From contig NZ_CP016452.1 of assembly GCF_001713395.1 (NCBI RefSeq), positions 1,550,001 through 1,614,000 of the forward strand: a stretch of DNA of 64,000 nucleotides, given 5' to 3'. The stretch is from Sinorhizobium sp. RAC02. GTDB lineage: Bacteria > Pseudomonadota > Alphaproteobacteria > Rhizobiales > Rhizobiaceae. Below, piece by piece: positions 50,335-58,774 of the stretch (within the stretch, counting starts at the first letter, position 1; every line of letters begins with the position of its first letter). Under the pieces are notes generated by a model, which saw only the letters and a program-made list of their open reading frames with translations, did not search any database and had not been told where the DNA came from. A program made the position numbers and the translations under genes.

Positions 50335-51369
50335 TTATTTCTTGCGCTGGCCTGTGACGAAGAAGGCGGCGGCCAACAGGATGAAGCTGCCGACGACAAG
50401 CCGCTGCCACGTACTGGGAATGCCGACCATGACGAGCACGCTGTTGATGACGACGATCAGGAGCACGCCGAGAATGGTGCCGAGAACCGTGCCCGTGCCG
50501 CCGGTGATGCGCGCGCCCCCGAGCACGACGGCGGCAATCACGTTGATTTCCGTGCCGACCAGATCGAAGGGATTGGCCTGGCGGTTGGCGCAGACATGGA
50601 TGATGCCGGCCAGACCGGCGAGCGCGCCCGCATAGCCGAACAGGAAGACATGCACGGTACGCAGGCTGTAGCCGAGGCGGCTTGCGATATCGGCATTGCC
50701 GCCGACGGCGAAGATGGCGCGGCCCATCAGGGTGCGATTGAGGATCCACCAAGTCACGCCAGCCGCAATGGGCAGGACGAGGAAGTAGAACGGCAGCGTG
50801 ATGAGCGCGCCATTGGCGGCTTCGATCTGGAACAGCGGCATACGGCCGAAAGCGCCCATCTGCGGCGGCAGCGACATGATCCAGACCGTGCCGATGAAGG
50901 AAAGCAGGAAGCCGCGGAAGAGATACTGCGTGCCAATCGTGACGATCAGTGACGGCACCTTCAGGTGATGGACGAGCAGGCCGTTGATAATGCCAAGCGC
51001 CGCGCCCCCGAACATCGCCATGAGGATGACGACGGCGATCGGCAGGTTGGGCAGGTAGGTTTGCACCAGCACGGTCATGGAATACATGGTGAAGGCAGCG
51101 ATCGCCGTGAAGGATACGTCGATGCCGCCCGCTGCCAGGATGATGAAGACGCCGAGCGCGAAAAGCCCCATGACCACGCTCGCGCGACCGATGTCGATGA
51201 GGGTCGACGGCTGCAGGAAAGCCGGGTTCACGATCGTGACGATCACGCAGATGGCGACCAGAAGCGTGAAGGTGATGGTTTCCGGGCGCCGGCGCACGAG
51301 TTCGCCAAGGCTGAAGGAACGAGACTGCGCGGCGGCCCCGGGAAGGTCTTCGGTCCGTGAAGCGCTCAT
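50335..51369 (-). CDS. sugar ABC transporter permease, RbsC type (second permease)
   Basis: This 344-residue protein has about ten hydrophobic segments and the RbsC pattern: LFALGVFIILAAGGIDVS, GIINGLLVHHLKVPSLIVTIGTQYL in the middle, and NVIAAVVLGGARITGGTGTVLGT. It overlaps the ATPase gene by four bases and partners the first permease encoded at 54051-55073, so the importer is probably a heterodimer. It brings a pentose- or tetrose-like sugar into the cytosol. Confidence 0.92.
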   Translation of the reverse strand: MSASRTEDLPGAAAQSRSFSLGELVRRRPETITFTLLVAICVIVTIVNPAFLQPSTLIDIGRASVVMGLFALGVFIILAAGGIDVSFTAIAAFTMYSMTVLVQTYLPNLPIAVVILMAMFGGAALGIINGLLVHHLKVPSLIVTIGTQYLFRGFLLSFIGTVWIMSLPPQMGAFGRMPLFQIEAANGALITLPFYFLVLPIAAGVTWWILNRTLMGRAIFAVGGNADIASRLGYSLRTVHVFLFGYAGALAGLAGIIHVCANRQANPFDLVGTEINVIAAVVLGGARITGGTGTVLGTILGVLLIVVINSVLVMVGIPSTWQRLVVGSFILLAAAFFVTGQRKK

Positions 51370-52934
51370 TGCACAGTCTCCGTCATGGTGGTCAGCATCG
51401 CCTTGTAAAGCTGGTCTTCGGTCGCCTGCTCCGCATCCATTTCGGCGACCACCCGGCCGCTGTTCATGACGAGGATGCGGTCTGCGTTCTGAAGGAGTTC
51501 GGGCAGGTCGTCGCTGACGATGACGAGGCCCATGCCTGCTTCGGCAAGCGTCTGGATGACGCGGTAGATGGTATCCTTGGATCCGACGTCGACCCCCACG
51601 GTCGGACCGTGCAGCACGAGCAGTTTTGGTGCGATGCTCAGCCAGCGGCCGATCAGCACGCGCTGTTGGTTGCCGCCGGAAAGCGCGCCAACGGGAAGGT
51701 CGATATCCCTGGTGTTCAACCGCATCTCTTCGGAAAGGCGGGCGGCAATCTTGCGCCCCTCCTCCTGGTCGACGACGCCGAACGAATTGCTGAGACGCGC
51801 GACGATGAGCGCGATTTCGTTCTCGAAGATCGACTTGTCGAGGAAGAGGCCTTCGGCGAGCCGGTCCTCCGGCACATAACCGATGCCCTGCTGGATCGCT
51901 TCGGCAGGCGAGCGCACTGAGACGACCTTGCCGTCGAGCGTCAGCACGCCGCCGGTTGCCGGGACGACGCCGGTCAAGGCCATGGCAAGCTCGTTTCGGC
52001 CGGAATCCGCGAGGCCTGTAATGCCGAGGATCTCGCCCCTCTTCACGGAAAAGCTGATCTCCCGCACGCCATCGGCGACGAGACGATCGACCTTGAGGCG
52101 GTCGGCATCAGACGGTTTGCCGGTGCGGTAACGCTGCGCATCGATGGACCGGCCGGTCATCAGCTCGGCAAGCGCTTTCTTGCTGTATGTCTCGATCGGT
52201 CCCTGGGCGACGCACTGGCCGTCGCGGAAGACCACGGCATGCCCGCCGATGCGGTAGCATTCGTCCAGCTTGTGCGTCACGAAGAGCACGGCGACGTTTT
52301 CGGAGCGCAGCCGCTCAACGACGTGGATGAGATTGTCGACCTCGCGGCGCGTCAGCGACGTGGTCGGCTCGTCCATGATGACGAGCTTGGCGCGGGTCGC
52401 AATCGCCCGCGCGATGGCGACGAGCTGACGGGAGGCAAGCGGCAGGTCGGACACGATCGTGTTGAGAAAGGTGCGGTCGATTGGAAGTCCGACGGCGGCG
52501 AGCGCCTTTTCCGCGGTCTCCTTCAGTCTCTTACGATCGAAAAGACGCGCCAGCCGGCCATTGGCACTGACCAGCTGTTCATTCAGCGCGACGTTTTCGG
52601 CGACCGTCAGATTGGGCAGCAGCGACAGATCCTGGTAGACGGTCTCTATGCCGGCGGCCAGCGACTGGATCGGCGTCAGAGACGCGAAGGTTTCGCCGCC
52701 AAGAACGATTTCTCCGGACGTCGGCGCATGCGCGCCCGACATGATCTTGATGACGGTGCTCTTGCCGCAGCCGTTCTCACCAAGCAGATGATAGGCCTCA
52801 CCCGGCTGGAGCGTCAGGTCGATGCCGCGCAGGGCATGGACGCCGCCAAACCATTTCTGGATGTTCCTGAGTTCAAGGAGCGCCGCCGGATGCTGCGCGG
52901 GATTTGTCTGTGCCGCCACGGAAATTGTCCTCAT
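51366..52934 (-). CDS. sugar ABC transporter ATP-binding protein, RbsA type
   Basis: This protein of about 520 residues has two ATP-binding domains. The first has GENGCGKSTVIKIMSG, LPLASRQLVAIARAI and LVIMDEPTTSLT; the second has a degenerate Walker A (GLADSGRNELAMALTG) with LSGGNQQRVLIGRWL, normal for RbsA. An internal GTG at 52919 has a GAGGA ribosome binding site and could be the real start; I list the upstream ATG. It energises the two RbsC-type permeases. Confidence 0.92.
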   Translation of the reverse strand: MRTISVAAQTNPAQHPAALLELRNIQKWFGGVHALRGIDLTLQPGEAYHLLGENGCGKSTVIKIMSGAHAPTSGEIVLGGETFASLTPIQSLAAGIETVYQDLSLLPNLTVAENVALNEQLVSANGRLARLFDRKRLKETAEKALAAVGLPIDRTFLNTIVSDLPLASRQLVAIARAIATRAKLVIMDEPTTSLTRREVDNLIHVVERLRSENVAVLFVTHKLDECYRIGGHAVVFRDGQCVAQGPIETYSKKALAELMTGRSIDAQRYRTGKPSDADRLKVDRLVADGVREISFSVKRGEILGITGLADSGRNELAMALTGVVPATGGVLTLDGKVVSVRSPAEAIQQGIGYVPEDRLAEGLFLDKSIFENEIALIVARLSNSFGVVDQEEGRKIAARLSEEMRLNTRDIDLPVGALSGGNQQRVLIGRWLSIAPKLLVLHGPTVGVDVGSKDTIYRVIQTLAEAGMGLVIVSDDLPELLQNADRILVMNSGRVVAEMDAEQATEDQLYKAMLTTMTETVQ

Positions 52935-52939
52935 GCTGA

Positions 52940-52989
52940 CCGGCACGCTGCCGTGCCGGACGGTTCCGACCGGAGGGCAAAGCCCCCGG
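52940..52989 (-). repeat. two hairpins between binding-protein and ATPase genes
   Basis: CCGGCACG/CGTGCCGG (52940-52947/52952-52959) and CCGG-A-GGGC/GCCC-CCGG (52970-52978/52982-52989) form two stems after the sugar-binding gene. They probably protect the binding-protein mRNA 3' end and lower downstream expression. Confidence 0.5.
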
Positions 52990-53009
52990 CCGGCTTGACG
53001 GATATCGGA

Positions 53010-54020
53010 CTAGAACATGTGTTCCTTGTAGGTCGCCTTGTCGGCGAGAACCATGCCGTTGCCGAGGATGAGCAGGCCCTTGCCGGGACCCTGCTTGACC
53101 GAGACCTTGTTATAGCCCTCGACGCCGAGGTCCATGCCGTCGGTCACTTCCTTCTTCTCCAGCAGCAGCTTGGCGACGGCGTTCATCGCCATGCCGGCCT
53201 TCTGCGGATCCCAGAAGCCGATTGCCGTGATGGCGCCGGATTCGAGAAGATCGGCGGACGGGTTCGGAAGACCGGTGCCGACGAGGCAAACCTTGCCGCT
53301 GAGGCCCGCTTCGTCGATCGCGCGGCCGACGCCCAGCACGTCGTTGCCGGCCGAGGTCTGGAAGCCCTTCAGGTCGGGATGCTTGCGCAGCACTTCCTTC
53401 GCCTTTTCATAGGTACCGTTGGCATCGTCGAAGGATTCGTTGTTCGGATCGACGAGCTCCATGCCGGCATATTTCTTGGCATTCTCCTCGCCAGCGCCGA
53501 CCCACTGCATGTGCGTGCGGCTGCCGAGCGAACCGACAAAGGTCGTCCACTTGCCTTCCTTGTTCATGCATTCGGCCAAGCGTTCATTAAGCGCCGCGCC
53601 GTAATCGGCATTGTCGAAGGCTTCGACGTCGGCATGCGTGTTCGTCTGGTTGTCGGCCTCATGGGTGACGACGACGATGCCACGCTCCATGGCGCGCTGG
53701 AAGGTGCCTTCGAGAACGGCCGGATCCATCGGCACGACGGCCAATGCGTTAACGCCCTTGGCGACGAGGTCGTTGACGATCTGGAGCTGCTGGGCGGAAT
53801 CCGCCGTCGCCGGGCCGCTCTGGCTGGCAACGACATCCGGGTTGGCTTCCTGGTAGGCGACGACGCCGGTGTTCATGCGGTCGAACCACGGAATGCCGCT
53901 GATCTTGACGACGGTGGCGATGACCGGCTTTTCCTGCGCGACCAGCGTGCCGATGGAACCAACGAGTGCAACGGCGGCAACCGCGGTTCCCGCGAGCATC
54001 TTCTTCGAAAATGACGTCAT
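53010..54020 (-). CDS. sugar ABC transporter substrate-binding protein, RbsB type
   Basis: This 336-residue periplasmic protein has a signal peptide (MTSFSKKMLAGTAVAAVALV, with cleavage near LVAQ) and the type-I fold pattern: GIPWFDRMNTGVVAYQEANPD, LVAKGVNALAVVPMDP, VVTHEADNQ and LKGFQTSAGNDVLGVGRAI. Family members bind ribose, xylose, autoinducer-2 and short sugars or polyols. GGAGG precedes the ATG at 54020. It is the second gene of the operon, after the first permease. Confidence 0.92.
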   Translation of the reverse strand: MTSFSKKMLAGTAVAAVALVGSIGTLVAQEKPVIATVVKISGIPWFDRMNTGVVAYQEANPDVVASQSGPATADSAQQLQIVNDLVAKGVNALAVVPMDPAVLEGTFQRAMERGIVVVTHEADNQTNTHADVEAFDNADYGAALNERLAECMNKEGKWTTFVGSLGSRTHMQWVGAGEENAKKYAGMELVDPNNESFDDANGTYEKAKEVLRKHPDLKGFQTSAGNDVLGVGRAIDEAGLSGKVCLVGTGLPNPSADLLESGAITAIGFWDPQKAGMAMNAVAKLLLEKKEVTDGMDLGVEGYNKVSVKQGPGKGLLILGNGMVLADKATYKEHMF

Positions 54021-54050
54021 GTTTTCCTCCACTAATTTTCCCTCGCTGTT

Positions 54051-55073
54051 TCACTTCGGCGTTTGAGGGACAGGCACCGAAGGGTTTGGAGAGCGGCGAC
54101 CCGGCGACAGGAAGCCCGCGATGTCGTACCGGCCGACGGCCAGAAAGGTGAGCAGCAGCAGGCCCCAGGCGAAATCGCGCACGAAATTGGAGAGGCCGCC
54201 GAAATTGAGCAGGCTCGACATGAGCTGCAGGGCAATCGCGCTGAGCACGACGCAGATGACGCGGCCGTAGCCACCTTCCGGCTTCACGCCGGCCATCACG
54301 GCGATGAGGATCGCGATGAGCAGGTAGGTGCTGCCGTAGTCGTACTTCACGTTGACGTTGCGCGCCGCGATGATGACACCGACAAGACCCGACAGCATGC
54401 CGGAGATCGCATAGGTCGCGACAAGCACGCCATTCTTCGGGAAGCCCGCATAGACTGCGGCCTTGGGATTGGTGCCCATCAACATCAGCCACAGACCGTA
54501 GGGCGTGAACTTCAGCAGCGCTGCGACCACGCCTGCAACGACCACGAAGAGCAGGAAACTGATCGGAATCTGGAACAGCATGTCGTTGCCGATGCTGGAG
54601 AGCAACGCCGGGCTACCGACCATCACGGCCTTGCCGCCCGACACCACGACGGCAAGCCCCATGAAGGCCATTTGCGTGCCGAGCGTGCAGAGAATGGGCG
54701 TGATGTTCAGCCGCGAGATGAGAAGGCCGTTGATCACCCCGCCCGCAAGGCCGGTGAGGATGGCGCCTGCAATGAAGGCGAGGCTGAAGGCAGTTCCGTT
54801 GTCGTTCACCGACAGGAAGGACGACACGATGACGGCGGAAAGCACGCCGGAAAGATTGGCAAGCGCAATGCCGGACAGATCGATGCCGCCATTGCCGGCA
54901 CACATTGCCAGCATAACGCCGATGGCCAGAAGACCGATTTCCGGCACCTGGCTTGCCATGGACTGAAGATTGAAAATCGACAGGAAGGAGCCGCCGGAGA
55001 TCATTGCTCCCACGACGAGCAGAAGGCCGTTTATGACAGCCAGCATCGCCAGCTGTCCGCCGGTTTTTCGCAT
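54051..55073 (-). CDS. sugar ABC transporter permease, RbsC type (first permease)
   Basis: This 340-residue protein has about ten hydrophobic segments with LLAIGVMLAMCAGNGGIDLS, GGVINGLLISRLNITPILCTLGTQMAF and IAARNVNVKYDYGSTYLL, the pattern of RbsC-type permeases. It is the first gene of the sugar operon; the ATG follows GGGAGGGG. The LacI operator palindrome lies 12 bases upstream of its start, so it is under direct control of the divergent LacI regulator. Confidence 0.92.
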   Translation of the reverse strand: MRKTGGQLAMLAVINGLLLVVGAMISGGSFLSIFNLQSMASQVPEIGLLAIGVMLAMCAGNGGIDLSGIALANLSGVLSAVIVSSFLSVNDNGTAFSLAFIAGAILTGLAGGVINGLLISRLNITPILCTLGTQMAFMGLAVVVSGGKAVMVGSPALLSSIGNDMLFQIPISFLLFVVVAGVVAALLKFTPYGLWLMLMGTNPKAAVYAGFPKNGVLVATYAISGMLSGLVGVIIAARNVNVKYDYGSTYLLIAILIAVMAGVKPEGGYGRVICVVLSAIALQLMSSLLNFGGLSNFVRDFAWGLLLLTFLAVGRYDIAGFLSPGRRSPNPSVPVPQTPK

Positions 55074-55084
55074 GTTCCCCTCCC

Positions 55085-55103
55085 GTTTGTTTACTAAACA
55101 AAC
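55085..55103. promoter_or_regulatory. LacI operator 1, perfect 19-bp palindrome
   Basis: GTTTGTTTA-C-TAAACAAAC is a perfect palindrome just before the first permease gene. Its core GTTTA-N-TAAAC is repeated at 55221-55231. It is typical of a LacI-family operator. Confidence 0.75.
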
Positions 55104-55220
55104 CTTGACTTCACTAAAACGCTAGCAAAGGATTTTTGCGATGACAAGCCCTGTTTGCACAGCATATCGGTTGCGAACGCCCTGAAATTGGCCTAGGTCT
55201 CGCAAAGACGACCTAAATCG

Positions 55221-55231
55221 TTTAGTAAACT
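55221..55231. promoter_or_regulatory. LacI operator 2, palindromic core
   Basis: GTTTA-G-TAAAC repeats the core of operator 1 at a distance of about 132 bases between centres, near the LacI start. This spacing could allow looping and autoregulation. Confidence 0.7.
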
Positions 55232-55269
55232 TGTTCGCAGCCGCAGCATAAAAAGGCCTTCACTTCCGC

Positions 55270-56355
55270 ATGAAGAAACCGGGAAAACTGACCATCAGGG
55301 ACATCGCGGAGGCCGCCGGCGTATCGCCGGCAACCGTATCGCTCGTGCTGAACGGCAAGGGGGAAATTTCCGGCGTGACACGGGCGCGCGTGCTGGAGGC
55401 GGTGGCGAGCCTGAACTATGTGCCACGCGCGGCAAGAAGCAGCGCGGAGCCTGGCGAAACGCTGCGTTTCCTGAAGATCGCCAAGCACGGCCATACCGTC
55501 AATCGCGACCACAGCGTCTTCATCTCCGACTACATCGACGGCATGTCCGCGGAGGCGACGCGGCGCAACTACACGCTAGAAGTCGTGAGTTTCGAGGGAC
55601 AGCCGATCAGCACGGTTGCGGAATCGCTTGCGGGTGCGCCCATTTCCGGCGTCATTGCGCTCGGCACGGAGTTGACGGAAGCCGATATCCGGCTGATCCA
55701 GGGCCTTGGCCTGCCGACCGTCTTCATCGACACGTTCTACGATGTCCTCGATGCCAACTTCGTCGACATGAACAACGAGGACGCTGTCTACAAGGTGGTG
55801 TCCCGCTTCCAGCAGCAGGGTTTCCAGCGCATCGGCTTCGTTGCGTCCCATGTCGATACGACGAACTTCCGCCTGCGCCGCGAGGCCTTCTTCAAGAACA
55901 TGGCGCGGCTTGGCCTGTCGGTGAACGAAGCCGACATCCTTTCGGTGGAATCGACCTATGACGGCGCCTATCTCGATACGCGCGCCCTGCTGTCGACGGG
56001 TCTCGACCTTGCCGAATGCTATTTCTGCACAAACGACATCATCGCCTACGGCTTTATCCGCGCGCTTCGCGAGCACGGTGTTGCCATTCCCGACGACGTC
56101 TCGATCATCGGCTTCGACAACCTGCCGCAGAGTGCCACGATGGAGCCCGGCCTCACGACGATCGACGTGTCGAAGCGCAAGATCGGCAATCTCGCCGTCA
56201 CGGTCCTCAACGACCTTATTGCTGCGGCCGAGCCGCAACCACCGGTCAAGATTCTCGTCGGTGCTGATCTCGTCCTGCGGGCAAGCCATGAACGCGGCCT
56301 CTGGAAACCGACCCGGAACCGGCTGCCGAAGACTGTCAAGCAGCCAGCGGAGTAG
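55270..56355 (+). CDS. LacI family transcriptional regulator
   Basis: This 361-residue protein has the N-terminal LacI helix-turn-helix and hinge (TIRDIAEAAGVSPATVSLVLNG, then VLEAVASLNYVPRAA) and a C-terminal sugar-binding domain with GVIALGTELTEADI, RIGFVASH, CYFCTNDIIAYGFIRALREHG and VSIIGFDNLPQS. It stands divergent from the sugar importer operon, with two operators between. It probably represses that operon until the transported sugar or a phosphorylated product binds. Confidence 0.93.
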   Translation: MKKPGKLTIRDIAEAAGVSPATVSLVLNGKGEISGVTRARVLEAVASLNYVPRAARSSAEPGETLRFLKIAKHGHTVNRDHSVFISDYIDGMSAEATRRNYTLEVVSFEGQPISTVAESLAGAPISGVIALGTELTEADIRLIQGLGLPTVFIDTFYDVLDANFVDMNNEDAVYKVVSRFQQQGFQRIGFVASHVDTTNFRLRREAFFKNMARLGLSVNEADILSVESTYDGAYLDTRALLSTGLDLAECYFCTNDIIAYGFIRALREHGVAIPDDVSIIGFDNLPQSATMEPGLTTIDVSKRKIGNLAVTVLNDLIAAAEPQPPVKILVGADLVLRASHERGLWKPTRNRLPKTVKQPAE

Positions 56356-56437
56356 CCTCTGCCGGCGTGCCGGGCACTACCCGCGCGCCGCCTGACGATC
56401 GCCCAATTCGACCATCCTTTCCAGCAGGAGCATGCAT

Positions 56438-57499
56438 ATGGAATACAGGACACTCGGCCGTTCGGGCCTCAAGGTTTCGGCCATAGCCATGGGTACCTTC
56501 TCCTTCGGCGGCGTCGGCGCCTTCGCGCGCGTCGCAAATCAGGGCGTCGAGGAGGCCCGCCGCCTCGTTGATTGCTGCATCGATGGTGGTATCAATCTCT
56601 TTGACACCGCCAACATGTATTCGCTCGGCCGGTCGGAGGAAATCCTCGGCGAGGCGCTCGGCGATAAGCGCAACCAGGTGCTCGTCTCCTCGAAGGCGCG
56701 CATGCGCATCGGCGACGGCCCGAACGACGAGGGCCTGTCGCGGTATCACCTGATCCGCGAATGCGAGCGCAGCCTGAAGCGCCTGCGCCGGGATCACATC
56801 GACATCTACTTCATGCACGAATGGGATGGCGTGACGCCGGTCGAGGAGACATTGTCTGCCCTCGACACGCTGCGGCAGCAGGGGAAGATCCGCTACATCG
56901 GCTGCTCGAACTATTCCGGCTGGCACATCATGAAGGCGCTCGGGGTCGCCGAAGCGAAAAACCTGCCTCGCTTCGTCACCCAGCAGATCCACTACACCCT
57001 GGAAGCCCGCGAGGCCGAATACGAACTCCTGCCGCTCTCCGTCGACCAGGGCCTCGGCGCCATGGTCTGGAGCCCGCTGGCGGCCGGCCTCCTGTCCGGC
57101 GCCTTCGGCCGCGACAGGTCACCGGCCGGTTCGCGCCAGGCAGCCGGCTGGAGCGAGCCGCCGATCCGCGACGACGAGCGTCTCTGGACAATCGTCGATG
57201 CTCTGGACGTCATTGCAAAGGCTCATGGCGTCTCCGTCGCGCAGGTATCGCTGGCCTGGACTTTATCACGCCCCGCCGTGGCAAGCCTGGTCGTCGGCGG
57301 CCTTAGCGAAGCCCAGTTTCGCGACAATATCACCGCTGTCGACCTGAAGCTTAGGGACGAGGAGCTGGATACCCTCAACAGGGTCAGCCGCCCCGCCTAC
57401 CTCTACCCCTACTGGCACCAGCACAATTTTGCCAAGGACCGCTTCAGCCCGGCCGATTGGGCCTTGCACGACAGCTATTCGGATCTCGGCCTGGTTTAA
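56438..57499 (+). CDS. aldo/keto reductase
   Basis: This 353-residue protein has the AKR pattern: MEYRTLGRSGLKVSAIAMGT, INLFDTANMYSLGRSEEILG (catalytic Asp and Tyr), VSSKARMRI (Lys), DIYFMHEWD (His), IRYIGCSNYSGW and VAQVSLAWTLSRP. Such enzymes reduce or oxidise sugars and aldehydes with NADPH. The ATG at 56438 is chosen for its AGGAG site. It follows the LacI gene by about 80 bases on the same strand and may take part in the same sugar pathway by interconverting a ketose and its polyol. Confidence 0.9.
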   Translation: MEYRTLGRSGLKVSAIAMGTFSFGGVGAFARVANQGVEEARRLVDCCIDGGINLFDTANMYSLGRSEEILGEALGDKRNQVLVSSKARMRIGDGPNDEGLSRYHLIRECERSLKRLRRDHIDIYFMHEWDGVTPVEETLSALDTLRQQGKIRYIGCSNYSGWHIMKALGVAEAKNLPRFVTQQIHYTLEAREAEYELLPLSVDQGLGAMVWSPLAAGLLSGAFGRDRSPAGSRQAAGWSEPPIRDDERLWTIVDALDVIAKAHGVSVAQVSLAWTLSRPAVASLVVGGLSEAQFRDNITAVDLKLRDEELDTLNRVSRPAYLYPYWHQHNFAKDRFSPADWALHDSYSDLGLV

Positions 57500-57524
57500 C
57501 GATCCGAACCCGCCGGGCGGCGTC

Positions 57525-58733
57525 TCAAAGGCCCGCCTGACGCTGCTTCAGACGGTGGCCCAGCTGGAAGGTAACGGCTGCGATGAGCAGGAACGCCAGC
57601 ATGATCAGAACGAAGCTGACGACAAGGCTGGTTGCCTGTGCGAGGAAGCCGAGCAGAGCCGGGCCGAGCAACAGGCCGCTGTACCCCATCGTGGTCACGA
57701 TGGAGATCGCCCTGCCGGCGGCCGCTCCGCCGACATTGCCAGCACTTGCAAACACCGCCGGCACCATGTTCGCGACGCCGAGGCCGCACAGAGCGAGAGC
57801 GGCCAGGGACAATACCGCGCTGTCTGCGAACAGAAGGATGGCGACCGACATCGCGCAGAGCACACCACCGATCCTGATCAGCGGCACGTGCCCGACGCGC
57901 CGCGTCACGGCATCCCCGACAAGACGCCCGCACGCCATGGCGCCGGCAAAGATGGCAAACGCATAGGCGCCATGGCTTTCGGATGCACCGAGAATGTCGA
58001 TCATGTAGATCGCCGTCCAATCCATCATGCCGCCTTCCGCAAGCAAAGCCAGAAACGCGATACTTCCGAGCACGAAGATGAGGGTGCGTTGTGCGGCGCT
58101 GAGCGATGTGCTGGCGGCTGGCATGCCTTCGGGATTCAGGCTCGATGATCGATGAGCCGCTTTCGTCGCGATCATCCGGCTTGATAGCGCAAGGGCCACG
58201 ACGAGGAGGCCGGCCACCCCAAGGCACGCCTGCAGGCCGCCGCCGTGGCCGATCAGTTGGCCCACGAGGAATGCGCCGGCAAGATTGCCGATGCTGAAGA
58301 CGGCATGAAAGGACGACATCAGGTGCCGGCCGGTCTCCAGTTCGATTTGCGATGCTTCGGTGTTCATCGCCACATCGAGCGTCCCGAATGCCGCGCCGGC
58401 GACAAATACGCAGCCACCGAGAACCATCGGATTTTCGATGAAGGGGATGACCAGAAAGGCGGCGCCGAAGACCACGCTGCCGCAGAGGCTCAGCACCTGG
58501 TTGCTGATCACCCGGTCGATATAGCGGCCGACATTGATCATCAGGACGATGGCGCCGAAGGCAAAGCAGAGAAGGACCGTTCCGAGCTGCCCCTTGTTCA
58601 GCCCCATGCCAGCAGCAAGAAGCGGCAGGCTGGACGCCCAAGCGCCAATGCCGATGCCGGCGGCAAGGAAGAACAGATTGCAATGCAGCCGGCTCGATCT
58701 GCAAAGCCCGCTTATCGTGATGGGGTTCGTCAT
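57525..58733 (-). CDS. MFS transporter
   Basis: This 402-residue protein has about twelve hydrophobic segments, with CNLFFLAAGIGIGAWASSLP at the start, IVLMINVGRYIDRVISNQVLS-like MFS loop, and LIRIGGVLCAMSVAILLFADSAVLS in the second half. It resembles the FucP/YbjJ-like sugar/efflux MFS group. A longer frame to 58874 is rejected. It is the last gene of an operon with GH3, DeoR and HAD genes, so it may move a sugar fragment or its product. Confidence 0.87.
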   Translation of the reverse strand: MTNPITISGLCRSSRLHCNLFFLAAGIGIGAWASSLPLLAAGMGLNKGQLGTVLLCFAFGAIVLMINVGRYIDRVISNQVLSLCGSVVFGAAFLVIPFIENPMVLGGCVFVAGAAFGTLDVAMNTEASQIELETGRHLMSSFHAVFSIGNLAGAFLVGQLIGHGGGLQACLGVAGLLVVALALSSRMIATKAAHRSSSLNPEGMPAASTSLSAAQRTLIFVLGSIAFLALLAEGGMMDWTAIYMIDILGASESHGAYAFAIFAGAMACGRLVGDAVTRRVGHVPLIRIGGVLCAMSVAILLFADSAVLSLAALALCGLGVANMVPAVFASAGNVGGAAAGRAISIVTTMGYSGLLLGPALLGFLAQATSLVVSFVLIMLAFLLIAAVTFQLGHRLKQRQAGL

Positions 58734-58774
58734 TTCAAGAAGGTTTCCTGTGCCTGATCTTAGCCGTCGCTCTC

